NCBI GenBank assembly: GCA_963931925.1
Contig: OZ007579.1
Span: 34,155,082 to 34,219,081, forward strand
DNA: 64,000 nucleotides
Source of the DNA: Onchidella celtica
Taxonomy: Eukaryota; Mollusca; Gastropoda; Systellommatophora; Onchidiidae
Direction: 5' to 3'
The notes under the pieces are model-generated. The model was not told the DNA's origin, ran no database searches, and was given only the letters and a program-made list of their open reading frames with translations. Position numbers and translations under genes: made by a program. Positions 41,852 through 54,215 of this stretch are shown one piece after another (the stretch's first letter is position 1; each line of letters starts with the position of its first letter).

Positions 41852-42299
41852 GTAACAAACAAACAAAAACAAGATAATTTATCAGTGTACCGATTAACAA
41901 CAATAAAACCAACAAAAAATAAGAGTAAACAGCCACACGCTTATGATATTCAGCCGCCCTTCATACCTAGCCTCAGGGGAAGACAATTTAGATAAAGCAC
42001 TTCCGCGATGACAGAAATTCCTGCCAGGCTTATCCGCCCTGCCGTGCGCTTGTCTGGGGCCGCCGCACACTCATCAGCTGTTACATGAAGGAGACATGTG
42101 AGCCAAAACTGTCACGACAACGAGTGGCGCTATGTAAACAATGTATCCACTACTACCGCCACCATTTGCCCGAACGCTAAGTTCACGTCCGTCTGCCTGA
42201 AGGGCCACGTCTCTGGTTTCCACTTGGCTACGGTTATTTTCGGAACCTTGCAGATCTGGCTGTCGGGAGAGAATGACACAGAATGACATGTTTCACGTC

Positions 42300-43780
42300 A
42301 CGTATCTATCTCGACATCAATTTTTCGAACGGCGTCAAGTTTCAACTGATTAATCCGAACATTGCATTATGGCAGACTCGCCTAGGTTACAAAATACAAT
42401 AATCCAATTTAGATAAGATACGATATAACTTTATTATCCTGTTTCCAGGAAATTTTGTTGTCACAGCATCAGTAACAGTACAACAGTAAATACAATATCT
42501 ATGACCCACAGGTCTTTAACGCATACCACACACAAGTATATTGCTCACACAGCATTACTAGCAAATAAGAACATTGCTCACACACACACACACACACACA
42601 CATTGTCAGAACAATCCATTAGGAAAACTAACAACAGCATACTACATCAGGAAACACTACAGCTTCGAATTGCGGATGGCAAAAAAGATCGTCTATGGCG
42701 CTCTACGTTTGTTTTTAAATACAGTATCCGTCCACTTCTTTGGGATCGGACTATCTGATGGAACACGGGGTGGGAGCAATCATTTAGAATTGATTTTAGT
42801 TTCTGTTTGCACGAATGCACAAATAACTCATCAAAGTTCACAGTATTCACTATTAGTTAGATAGCTAGCTTTTTTGATAATCGAGTGGTTAGTTTTGTTC
42901 TTGTCGTGCTCCTTTGCATTTCCTCCCCAGGCTGTAATACAATTGGATGGCGCAGTGCGTCTGGTCTGTTTAGTCCCTGTTTCACCGTGAGATGTCGACT
43001 ACGGAGATACACGGGGCCTCGCGCACTGCTGAGACTAAAACAAATATGTCTCAGTAATACGGGCACGTCAAAACTCTTGAGTCAGCCCACGGAAAGAGAG
43101 ACACTTCGCCCAAAGAGCCAAAACAGGCCTAACTCGAGGTAACACAAGAGTTAGCGCTCAACTATGACTATTCTTGAAAGAAGCTCTTACGTCATGTACT
43201 TGATTGGTTAAGAAAACAACGGTTCCAATGTAAGGATAAGGGGCGTTTACTTAATGTATGAGATGCCACATCCACCGTGCAGCCACGGCTGTTATAGTTG
43301 TGTCAGGTAATTTCAAAGTCAGAGCCAAAGTCTCTCCAATGTCAGTTTTGACTCCCTTTGGACTCCCGTCCACAAACTGACATTTTTCACTGCCCCAACA
43401 CAAAGATCGTCACAATCGTTTTTAAGATTGATCTGATCAGTAGAGCGCAGTATTACCGGTATATAATTATATTCATCCCCACTTTCTCGGCTCTGCTCAC
43501 ACTCTTCAATCTTTTCATAGACAGTTTATTTGAATTTTCTACTACAACCCACTTTTGACCACCATTATTGAGCCATTGAGTCTTTCTGACTTACTTCTTC
43601 AATCAAAAGTTACACAGCAAATGAATCTGCAAACAATACAAATTTCAGACACTAATTCTAAAAAAAAAAAAAATCTTTTATGCTTTTACACTTCTTAATG
43701 AAGCTTTGCAATGTTCCATACTAGTTTCAGTACATCCGTGGACGGTACCATAATGCTAGGTTTCTGCAGAAATAGGTAAA
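42300..43780. other. Non-coding, short CA repeat
   Basis: No gene recognised. A (CA)n tract of about 12 units is at 42578-42601. Confidence 0.4.
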
Positions 43781-43782
43781 AA

Positions 43783-44228
43783 GTTTGAATTTCTGCAGCA
43801 ATATTGAGGTGACAAATTGAGTTTCTGAAGCAATATTTAGAGAAAAGATGAGTTGATGCATAAGTATTTAGGTGAAAAATTGAGTTTCTGCAGCAACATC
43901 TGAGAGAAAAATTGAGTTTCTGCAGCAATATTTAGGTGAAAAATTGAGTTTCTGCAGCAACATCTGAGAGAAAAATTGAGTTTCTGCATCAATATTTAGG
44001 TGAAAAATTGAGTTTCTGCCGCAACATCTGAGAGAAAAATTGAGTTTCTGCATCAATATTCAGGTGAAAAATTGAGTTTCTGCATCAATATTTGGGTGAA
44101 AATTGAGTTTCTGCATCAATATTTGGGTGAAGAATTGAGTTTCTGCATCAATATTTGGGTGAAAATTGAGTTTCTGCATCAATGGGTGAAGAATTGAGTT
44201 TCTGCATCAATATTTGGGTGAAAAGTAT
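43783..44228. repeat. 32-bp minisatellite, ~14 copies, two alternating unit types
   Basis: Units start TTGAGTTTCTGC and continue either AGCAACATCTGAGAGAAAAA or ATCAATATTTGGGTGAAAA. The two types alternate through 43880-44070, giving a 64-bp higher-order period, then the second type takes over. Confidence 0.9.
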
Positions 44229-45049
44229 ACAAAGAGTAACACAAAGCCGTGACTAACACCCAGCATTCACACTCCCGTCGCTCCATCCATTCATTTGTTC
44301 TACCGGCGGTTTGCCACACCTTGCAATGATCTAGGTCTATTGTGCCCCGGGGGGCGTATAGTTCAATCTGTTCCGCGCACGGCAGAAGCTCCATAACATT
44401 GGCACTGGCTGCCATTCTGCCGGTTGAAGAGCTGCCACAGGACATGTCGACAGAGATATGACTACCTATGTGCGCTGTGGAAATTCTACCCTCGCATGTT
44501 TCTCGGCTTGGTTTCGTGTTTCGGGCTGCCAGCGGAGAAGGAATGCTGGGAGGTGACTGAAGTGGTTCTTTTTCTTAAACCACCCCCCCCCCCCACGCTA
44601 CTCTGGTATACTGTCACTGTTCGCCGTCGTCGATATAGTTTGCAATTCTACTTATGTCAAGTCCATAGTTTCACTACACAGGAAGAAGAAGACAAGAACA
44701 AAAAGCACGCGCACACATCACAAGCACACACAGCATAAGAAACAATCAAGGGAGATAAGGATGGCAATTACACTTCGGTGAAACCTACTAGAGTTATTTA
44801 CCCTGAAAATAAAAAAAGAAAGAAGGCGCCAGTCCGCAAAGACAGCAGATAGACCATGAAATATCCCTGTTTAGCGCCAGACCACATACAAAATAATAAT
44901 AAAAATAATAATAATTGAAAGAAAAGGTTAGAAAGTACGATGCCACTAGCATTATTTCCGCTGTTCTACCAACAGAGTGCAGTGGCAGGCTCTTTATGGC
45001 ACTTCAAGTATCGATGGCTATCCCTGCATGGGATAATGCACAGACTGAC
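44229..45049. other. Non-coding, nothing recognised
   Basis: Contains a C11 run near 44583 and AT-rich sequence. No exon or RNA gene could be supported. Confidence 0.4.
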
Positions 45050-45160
45050 AAACAGACAGATGGAAGGACAGACAAACAAACAGACAGACAGACAGACGGA
45101 TGGATGGATGGATGGATGGATGGATGGATGGATGGATAGACAAATAGATAGATAGATAGA
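45050..45160. repeat. (GACA)n/(GATG)n/(GATA)n compound microsatellite
   Basis: GACA units pass into about ten GGAT/GATG units, then GATA units. Confidence 0.9.
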
Positions 45161-45744
45161 TCAAAGGATTAAACCAGTGTGACAATGGGTTTTACGACAG
45201 CAAGCACAAATAACGCTCTCCGCGTGCCTGGAACCACCCAAGGCCGGGTTGTGTAACATCTGCAGGTGGACATAATCACATCAATTATTTCTTATACTTG
45301 ATACCGCCGCAAAAACGAAAACAAAAAGAAGAAGAAGATGAAAATGTTATCACAGCCTCTAACAATCCGGGAACCGTCATTCATCTACAGAGTCAGTACT
45401 CGTCTCGCCCACACACCACCCTTCCCCCCCCCCCCTCCTTCCACCCTCCGAACCATCTCAGATCTGTTTACCCCACACATTCCCTGCTCGTGTTCACGAA
45501 CAAAAAGTTAGCGATTCTCTGACTTGCCGAATTACGGAGTTGGTGGGTTTCATAACATGCTGGCATTTCCATTAGAACTTCCACGGATGGGCCAGATCGA
45601 TACCAAAAGTAAAAGTCCGGGTCACCATAATTACTACAATGTATCCCCTTTCCAGAAAATCTTTTCCTGATTTTCATTTCATGCCTGGAGCAAATATTTG
45701 GAATTTGGATAAAATTGATGTAGCTCGACCTTAGTTCTTGTTTG

Positions 45745-45985
45745 CTCAAACTTCACTTCTTGCAGAAATCAGAAATTCGACATTAAACGTTTGCGGCTTT
45801 AGTTTTATGATAAGGAGAATAAATCCGAACTGTGAAAAAACTCGATAAGTGCCACAACGCATTTTTTAAACAAGTGTCAAAGTTGGCATTTTTTAGACCT
45901 TTTCTAAACATCTTCGATATATTTTTTTTTTCTTCAGAAAATGGAGAAAGAAAAAAAGAACCAAGGCAGCGATGGGTGGAAATTA
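45745..45985 (+). repeat. Dispersed repeat family F, copy 1
   Basis: Matches 49893-50140 in order: ATTCGACATTAAACGTTTGC, ATAAGTGCCACAACGCATTT, AGTGTCAAAGT.GGCATT and CTTCAGAAAATGG. Confidence 0.65.
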
Positions 45986-46499
45986 TTCAGACAAATCTTT
46001 CCTGACATTAATCTGATTAAAGGGCTGGAAATTTTCTGGATAAATTAAATCGTTCAGGATAAATGCCTCGAACCGGATACCTTCCCAATTTATTATTTTC
46101 TGGGCCGGGGAAAATGGCACCAGAGACATCAAGCAAAGTACTGGGGCTGTCATCCATTTCAGCTGAGGGGTCAGGGATTGAGTACAGGAAGCTTGTAAGT
46201 GTCAAACCAAAGGGCATTAAAAACCCAGGTCACAGTACGGTCGACTCTGCTTAAAATATTGTTAAGATTTAATTATAAATCCAGGCCGCCTTAAAGTTCC
46301 AGGTTCCCATTACTCAAACTACTAAATTTCGGTCGCAAATGTTAAGACAACGATCAGTAAGTTTCCAGCGCCTCATTCGGAAGTTATTTGAAGCCGGACG
46401 TAACTACAAAGAGGTACGTACAGACAACAAAGATCGAAGAAGAAACAGTGTGCAGTTCATAAAGTAACAGTAACAGTGGCAGTAAAGTTGTGGTAAACA

Positions 46500-46523
46500 A
46501 GTAGTAGTAGTAGCAGTAGCAGC

Positions 46524-46572
<49 letters not shown>
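46500..46572. repeat. (GTA)n microsatellite
   Basis: About 24 GTA/GCA units, mostly perfect in the second half. Confidence 0.9.
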
Positions 46573-48012
46573 AAATAGTCAAGATTATAACGTTGGAACG
46601 AGCATCCCGAAGTTACGTTGCGCAAACAAACAGCCCAATAATCCACAGAATTAATAGCTCGAATTATTTCGTTCAGTTATTGTATGCCTCCAGTTTGGTA
46701 GTTCTGACGGCCAGGCGGTGGATGACTCTGAGTTTCTCCAAGTCGAATTGAGTTGCTATGATTTAAGAGAAGTGAAATCCTACTCATTTCTAAGAACTTC
46801 TAGACGTTCGGGCCGCAGACCTGCTTCACCATGCGTGAACCTGCGCTGGATTTCTTGAGCAAGGACTGGTATTTAATTTTGAGCTTGAAAAGAACAGCCT
46901 GAAAGGATCAGCGGTTGACATTCCAGGGCAGACGCTGTTCTTTCAGCAAATTTCGCGCTTCCAACTAAACAATCGGTGAAATGACGCAGCGATACCGCCC
47001 TTCTGACGCCACTCTGACACCATCCGAAGTCTTCAGTCAGATGTCTGAGGTCTGACGCTGAAAGGGTGGTCTTGTCCCAGCCTCCTACCATCTGCAGCCT
47101 GAGAGGTCTTTGCAAGCGATTAAGTCAGCGTTTTTGTGAGATAACTGACCTTTTCAGCGGGAGTTGTTGTTGGCGATGAGCCTGACCGCCTCAGCTGGAA
47201 GCGATGACATTTATGTTTGAAAACTGCGATCTGACACTCATTCCGCTTGGCTCACCCCTCGCTGGTCGCCGGGATGATCTCTCTAACACACAGATGAAAA
47301 GCACATGATCCTGATTGGGTTTTCCCAGTTTGCCGACACGCCGTACAACGTGGACTCCCGTTTCCCGTACACATCTATGGAATGTGTTCTATTCATGAGT
47401 AAAACCCAATGTACAGCAATTCGGTCTAAGCTGAACTGCAGACAATGAATACGTGACTTGAAATGCCAATATCTCACAAGACGGAATTTACCTCAACATC
47501 TTGACAATCATTATAAATATAACTGCATTTCCGAATGATGGCCATTTCCATTACCTTTCAGAACCCTTTCTATCGGGCCTTTTCCAGTCATTGCAGGAAA
47601 TTGTGGCCGTTCATTTTCTTTCTTTTAAAAAAAAAGTTGATTCAAATTCTTCTTCTCCTACCAAATGGGAATGGGATCATCATTTTTGACATGGTTTCAA
47701 TATTCACCCTATCAAGTTTGCCATTTCAAATTAGTTACACCCTCAACACTATTCACGCCAGACAGGCTGACAGTCGATACAAAGACGGATAGAATTCAAA
47801 ACCAGAACAAATTAATGTACCAATGGTAAGGATGCACATGTAAACTCCGTAGAGACATATGCCCGCGTACCTTTGACAGAACTGTGACATTCTGAAGGAA
47901 ATGCCAATCTATGCCATTGCCCTCGTTTTCGGGCTCCATAAGACTGCATTTCTGTCCAGAATACGGCGCTGTAAGATTTTTTGGTCTTTTACGCATCTCG
48001 CGTCCTTTTTGC
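46573..48012. other. Non-coding, nothing recognised
   Basis: Read on both strands; no exon with family similarity and no mobile-element ends. Some short open frames exist but lack supporting features. Confidence 0.35.
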
Positions 48013-48090
48013 CAGCGCGGAGACTCACTGGTCAGGACGCTGGCTCTCGCTTGGAAAGTTTCCATGTTCAATCCCCAGTCACAGCGCATT
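48013..48090 (+). mobile_element. tRNA-like SINE head
   Basis: GCGGAGACTCACTGGTCAGG (A-box region) followed 45 bases later by a B box (TGTTCAATCCCC, 48066-48077) and CAGTCACAGCGCA, the usual layout of molluscan tRNA-derived SINEs. The rest of the SINE is missing; the GA microsatellite follows. Confidence 0.45.
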
Positions 48091-48150
48091 TCAAAATACC
48101 CGATGCCTCGTGGTGTTTTTCAGGCATTAACTCCCCCCACGCTCTGACGG

Positions 48151-48248
<98 letters not shown>

Positions 48249-48400
48249 AAGAGAGAGACAGAACGAGAGGGAGGAAGAGAGAGACAGACAGACAGACACA
48301 CACACACACACATACAGAAAGAGAGGGGGGGGGGAGAGAAAGAGAAAGAATCAAGAGACAGAGAAAGAAAGGCAGAGACAGAGGAAGGCGAGAGAGAGGA
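48151..48400. repeat. (GA)n tract and purine-rich extension
   Basis: About 44 perfect GA units (48151-48238), then imperfect GA/GACA sequence with (CA)8 near 48297 and a G run near 48326. A 250-bp one-strand-purine stretch can form triplex (H-) DNA. Confidence 0.95.
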
Positions 48401-49576
48401 CTGGCCCTTTTTGAAGACAGGTTTCACGACACTTTGACCGTGCAGGGACCACCAGAATCTGGACCATCAATCGACAATGATCTCACTAGAGAATGCGGTA
48501 AATTGAAGTAAAACAGGAAGACGGGACTATCTCAGACCTCCCGATACTTCCATTTGCCGCTGCTCTAAAGTTAAGTCCGACCTAGTTCGTGTGAAGGTTA
48601 CAAAAGCAGTGTGTAGGTACCCCAACACGCCGCCTGAACAATGTGCAGTGTCCCACGGGATACCTTTTCAAATGTCAGCCATCTTACTGACTTGGAGAGG
48701 TGCAGACGTTAACAGCAGCCATCTTAGATTTTGAAGGTGAAAATCCTGCACCTCACGACTTAAACTACTGTCACTGTCCGATTAAACTACATCTACAGCA
48801 ACAACGACACCAGCAAAACTCAAGACCTGTAGTACCTGTAAAAAATTCGACTACACCCATGGTCACTGAGTTCATCTCGATAATGGGGATATGGAATTGT
48901 CTTGTCTGACTTACTGACAGACAGATTGACAGTCACAAACAAAGACGGACGGAGGGACGGACAGACAGAAATACATACGTACATACAGACAGACAGATAC
49001 ACAGTTTGATAGACACTGTCGTGCTGTATAATTATTATGATCCTGTCTGTTTATACTGAAATGATTTTTTTTTCTGTTTTCTCAAAGGCAGACAAACGGT
49101 ACTTAGCTCCCTTTAAATTTACCCCCCTCAATCGACATCACCAACGTCGTAAGACTTTATGCTACGCGTTCTTTTCCACTGAAAATGACGTACTAGTTAT
49201 TATTAACTTAGTAACCCCACGACATTGACGCGAGACGGTCTGGGCCGCGCATGGCATCAGCTATTTGCTCAAATAGATGTAAGATTCATCTTCACACATC
49301 GCAGGGCCCCGGTATTTATTTAGACAGTAGCTCCACACTCACGCAAACTCAGATCAGGCCCGAGAACTCCAGATGGGTTAACCTCACAACTTGCCTCGGA
49401 TTACTTCCCCTGCTGCCGGCAAAGGTCGCGGTCATGATCATACTTTTTCTCAGCTTCACATCCAAAAGCGGGCTGCACACGACTCGCTCATCCTTCATAA
49501 TTCATCCTTTACCGTCGATCAATGATGAACAAGTAAACTCATGTAAGCTTACAAAGCGCGGCTTACGAGGGCTGTA

Positions 49577-49678
49577 GTTGGGGGACCATAGTGTAATTAT
49601 AAAGCCGAAGAGAGAAAATACCGCATTGTGTTCACTATTCCTCTACAGATTACAAGGTAAACTACCACGGTCCCCTAA
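49577..49678 (+). mobile_element. Family A MITE core, solitary copy
   Basis: Starts TTGGGGGACCATAGTGTAAT and ends TACCACGGTCCCCTAA; about 102 bp. Related to 40974-41208 and 14180-14276. Confidence 0.7.
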
Positions 49679-49892
49679 CCTCAGGGCCAGATCACATTCC
49701 TTGTTTACCGTACATCGTTCAGCGTCACCACTCAAAGTTCAGCGTTCGTGAAAATGGGAACGCTCATTTTTTTTTCGCCGTTCAACATAATTATACATTT
49801 TCAGACGGCGCGCACACATGCAACCTGCTGTCCTGTCTCAGTTTCATGTTCCCATTGACTCTGTGATCAACCCGGTCACATTCACGACCTTG

Positions 49893-50140
49893 GTTCTTGT
49901 CTGTTCCAACTCCACTGTTTGCACAACTGAAATATTCGACGTTAAACGTTTGCAAATTTAGTACACTGCACAGATCTGAAGGGGTCACAATAAATCGGAA
50001 ATGTGAAATAAGTGCCAAAACACATTTTAAACGAGTGTCAAAGTGTGCATTTGTTATACCTCTTCTACATACTAAAAAATTTCCAGATTTTCAGAAAATG
50101 GTGGTTATATACAACAAACAACAACTAAGGTCGCCATGTG
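49893..50140 (+). repeat. Dispersed repeat family F, copy 2
   Basis: ATTCGACGTTAAACGTTTGC, AATAAGTGCCAAAACACATT and TTTCAGAAAATGG in the same order as 45745-45985. Confidence 0.65.
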
Positions 50141-50340
50141 TCCGCGTCTTCATTCATTCACCTAGATTACAAAACCTGCGACGCGACAGTAACATAATAA
50201 AGTCGCATGTGTGTGTCTGAGCTTTGGCTAGCTTTTGTGAGACACACTTAGTGGCGCATTTTTCAGCGATATTGACGACGGTGGACAACGCTGAACAATC
50301 AACTACGAAACGGTGTATGACCCATGAGCAGCCTGTCTTG

Positions 50341-50535
50341 GGGGTGAAACAGACCACGGCTAATTTTGGCGCCAACTGGTGGCTTGCCACCCAAAAATTT
50401 GTTTCACACTAGCACAACGGGCACTGCCCGCACCGGGACGCAGCGGGCAGAGCCTATTGTTCTAGAGTGAAGCAAAATGTATGGATAGTGAACCATCGGT
50501 CTGGCGGCTACACCAGCCTTTGGTCTGTTTCACCC
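50341..50535. mobile_element. 195-bp MITE with GGGTGAAACAGACCA ends
   Basis: Left end GGGGTGAAACAGACCACGG (50341-50359), right end TTTGGTCTGTTTCACCC (50519-50535), about 15 bp of near-perfect inversion. GC-richer than its surroundings. No other copy noticed in the window. Confidence 0.65.
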
Positions 50536-52565
50536 TTAACCGAGGCCGTCCTGTGGAGGAGAATTAAGGTCCTGCAACATAGGACAAAAACGGCAAACAT
50601 TGAGAGGGCATGTGGTGAAGTGTGAGTCGGCTTGCCGTAGACGCAGCACGTCGTCACTTGCTGAAGAAACGTATCGAAGTTTGTAAATGTTTTGGTTGGC
50701 GAAGGCTGTGCTTGTAATTTGTTGACGATGAGATCTTGAGAGTGCTCTTCCCAGACCAGCGCTGCACGGCCATGTTGTCATGGGATAATGACGTCATCAT
50801 TCGGGCCATTACAGGAATGATGTACGTGCAAACCCCCGGGAAAAAAAAAGTTGGATCTTCACAGACAAATACAAGCAAACAACCAAACAAACAACTTGAT
50901 CTAAGCAAGGATAAACAAATGGTGGGAAGGTAAAAGTAAACGACAGACACATGGATAGGACAAAACGCAAGAAAAGAAAACCAAACTGTTAAACACCTCA
51001 AAGGACAAACAAGCCAAGCTCTTTAAAATCCCTATCGATATACTGATCCTCCAACCCCGTCAAAATGCATGGCCCCCATACAAATCCACGTTGAACGTAA
51101 ACTTATCTTTAAATAGAATCACTAGCAAATGATAATATGCGGGCGACAAGGAACTTCAAGCAATTTAATGTTCACTTAATTTTAGGGTAAAATTGGACGG
51201 TTTTAATAACCATCAAACCCACCGAGACGGATACAGAAACAGGACAAATTAAGAGGGACTTAAGATGCACTTAGATTAATAACAGCAGTTCGCAGGTCCC
51301 CTGAACATTTAGGGTTTAATCCATTCGAACGTAACCCCTTAAATCCAGCGCTTATACTATAACCCCTGGCCGGCTGTCTTTGGCTATTTCCAGCTTCTCA
51401 CTGTAGTTTCCCTTGCGTCTCAAGCCCGTGTGGGAATTCTGATGAAATATCTGACGGCTGCGCAAAAGTACACATGCCACTCTCCACCAGGTTTCTGGAA
51501 AAAAAAAACAAAGGACCTCTCCGGCACAATCCGTAGTTCCCATGACCAACTTCGCGAAAATGATGTTTTACAAATGACAAAAGATCAGTTGACTTCCGAA
51601 GACAAATCAAAATCGACAATAAATTCTGTCAATATTTTATGAGTGGATGTTTTCCGCGAAAGAATATTTGCAAAAATGCAATAGTATACTCTCTTACTCA
51701 TTGTTGACAGGCGTCAAAACAAGTTCTTTTGCACTATATGCCCAAGCTCTAGTGGATAAATAAATGTTCGGTAAAACTGTAAAATAACATAATAATATCA
51801 AATAATTACTATATGTTTCTATCCACCTAATTCAGACATCGGGGAAACACTGTTTACCCTGCAAATAGATAAGGGCTGGCCTCAGAATATCTTTCAGAGC
51901 TAGTGGAATCATACCAACCATCAGTCACGTCAAGATCAGGGACGCCAGTCTTCTTGAGACACCCACAGTCAGATTGTCGCCTAGCGAAAAGGCTTTTTCT
52001 ATTGGTGGGTCTAAATTGTGGCACAACATTAGTGTTGTCACCAGGAAACGTGAGAACATCATCACATTTAAAAATAGACTCAATATTGAATTGTTTAGGA
52101 CTTTGAGGATGAGAGTAGATTAAGTTTTGTTGATGTGTTTGAGTGGGAGCATGATGAATTGATCTAGTATGTTAATCCTGTTTCTAATTTTGGTTCAGTG
52201 CCTTGTAGCACATCATTTTTTGGTGGATTTGAACGCTACTCAAGCTAATTATTACATTACATAACACAATACAACATCACAGCCATGCTACCTTGTAAAC
52301 GGTATTAGACATTTGAAGTGTTGCATTTTCAATTACTTCATTCATTCCTGGAATTTAAAGAGTTGCATGCCACTCTTTAATCACTTTCTTGTGCCTCATG
52401 TTAATCACAATCGGAGTTGGCCTGGGGTTATCACACTCAGCCCGGGACGTCACAGCCAGTTGCTGCCAGCAAAATGTACACCCAAGAAATAATGGCCGTC
52501 GCTGACTATAGAGTCTTCCTAGTACTAAGAAAATATAGAAAATTATGGGATGGACTTCGTTCCCT
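50536..52565. other. Non-coding, nothing recognised
   Basis: No CAP exon or other gene could be identified on either strand. Open frames here lack domains and splice support. Confidence 0.35.
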
Positions 52566-52800
52566 TAGAATGAAGTGGTTTCATCTTTACGTTTGGGCTG
52601 GACTAAATTACACACTACCTCTCCATGCCTTCTCCAGTGTGTTACAAAGTATCAAGCGCATTCGGCGTGTAACTTGTAAGTATTACTAAAATAAAAACAA
52701 AACCAAAAAAGCAGCATCGCTAGAAGCTATGAGCACACGAAAGTTCAATCATTAGTTTCTCAAAAGCTCACGGAAGCGAGTTAGAGCCCTGTCATTCTGA
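52566..52800 (+). mobile_element. MITE family B, copy 5
   Basis: AGAATGAAGTGGTTTCATC ... TTAGAGCCCTGTCATTCT. The interior matches family B (CCTTCTCCAGTGTGTTACAA; CAAAAGCTCACGGAAG). The left end has decayed. Confidence 0.7.
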
Positions 52801-53849
52801 GGGGAGGAGATCTTGTCTGCCTGCAGCTCTCAGTGCCGACCCGGGCTCAGCATGACACCCCCAAGAGTGGACAGAATCATGCAGTAAGGATATGAAAAAA
52901 AAAATCCCAACTGAATGAAGCTAATGTGGGTGACTGAATGAAGGTAAAGATCCCACAGAACAGAAGATCAGCCATTCTGACGAAGGCTCAAAATCTCCCC
53001 CTGTTAGAACCGCCAACGTTAAGCCGTATCACTGGCATTATGCTGGCATCTTCCCTAACCTGGTGCAAGGGGACACAACTTTTTGTCGGCCTCTTGTGTA
53101 ATCAGGTATGGAGTATTACTCCCCTTGTTTTCACCTTCCCAGCCCTTCACGCTATTTATTATTTCTGCTCGTTTTCTCCCCATTCCTTGGCGTGTTTTTT
53201 TCTTCTTCTTCTTCTTCTTTGCGTTTTCTTTTCTCGTACCTGGGACTTTCCCAGACCCCCGCGGCGCGCTGATGAATCTGATTAGCTGCTAGCGCGGAGG
53301 ACTACATCAAGAGCTTGCCTATCATGTATGACTGACATGTTCACACTGGCACTACTTTTTCTCCGCCAGGTATAATAGTTAATACAACCGTTTTCATGTA
53401 TTGCTTTTTTTTTTCTCTTTTTTTTTCCCTGATCCTCTGCGAGCATGGGGTAATTCAGCCCTCTCTTTCCTCTTATCTTGATTTTTTCTTGTAAATGTGC
53501 GATTGTTCTGTTCTTGATCTGGTGAGAGTGGGGGTGGGGGTGTGGGGTGGCAGGTCGGGGGGTAGATAATAAACTAGGGGTGGTGATGGTGGTTGGGATT
53601 GGTTCCCCATCTTGTCAAGGCCAGAGAGAAACTTGAGAAGGGAAATGAGCAGAGAAAACCGTGCTCACCCTGAACAGATACATAGCTGTTACATAATACA
53701 GGCATTTATCTTTCTTTGACTCTCACATGGTTACTGTACTGTCTGTTTGTTGTTTCTAAGTGTGCTACATCGCGGGGTGGGCTAATGGTTGTTAGTGTGT
53801 AGTGATGGTAGTGTTGGTGTTAATGGCCATGACTGTAATTTGATGAAAC

Positions 53850-54215
<366 letters not shown>

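Larger units (their letters stand above)
40499..42173. mobile_element. Large inverted-repeat (foldback) element with crossing arms
   Basis: Main arms 40606-40884 and 41895-42173 are 279 bp each and nearly identical in inverted orientation; I found one difference in the parts I compared base by base. Their outer ends are TCGGGCAAATGGTGGCGG and its complement. A second inverted pair of about 40 bp (40499-40538 and 41281-41320, containing GTGTGCATGAGAAAACCCGG) starts outside the left main arm but ends inside the loop, so the two palindromes cross. The loop also carries a family A element, a family B MITE and paired G18/C14 runs. No transposase is seen. Confidence 0.8.

Noticed and set aside
42885..43142. 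85-codon plus-strand frame starting with a hydrophobic segment (secreted peptide candidate)
   Set aside because: A signal-like start alone is weak; no family match, no splice evidence and an overlapping minus frame of similar length.
47901..48437. A 178-codon plus-strand frame and overlapping minus-strand frames over the GA tract
   Set aside because: Arg-Glu and Leu-Ser runs from (GA)n; both strands are open, so there is no sign of a gene.
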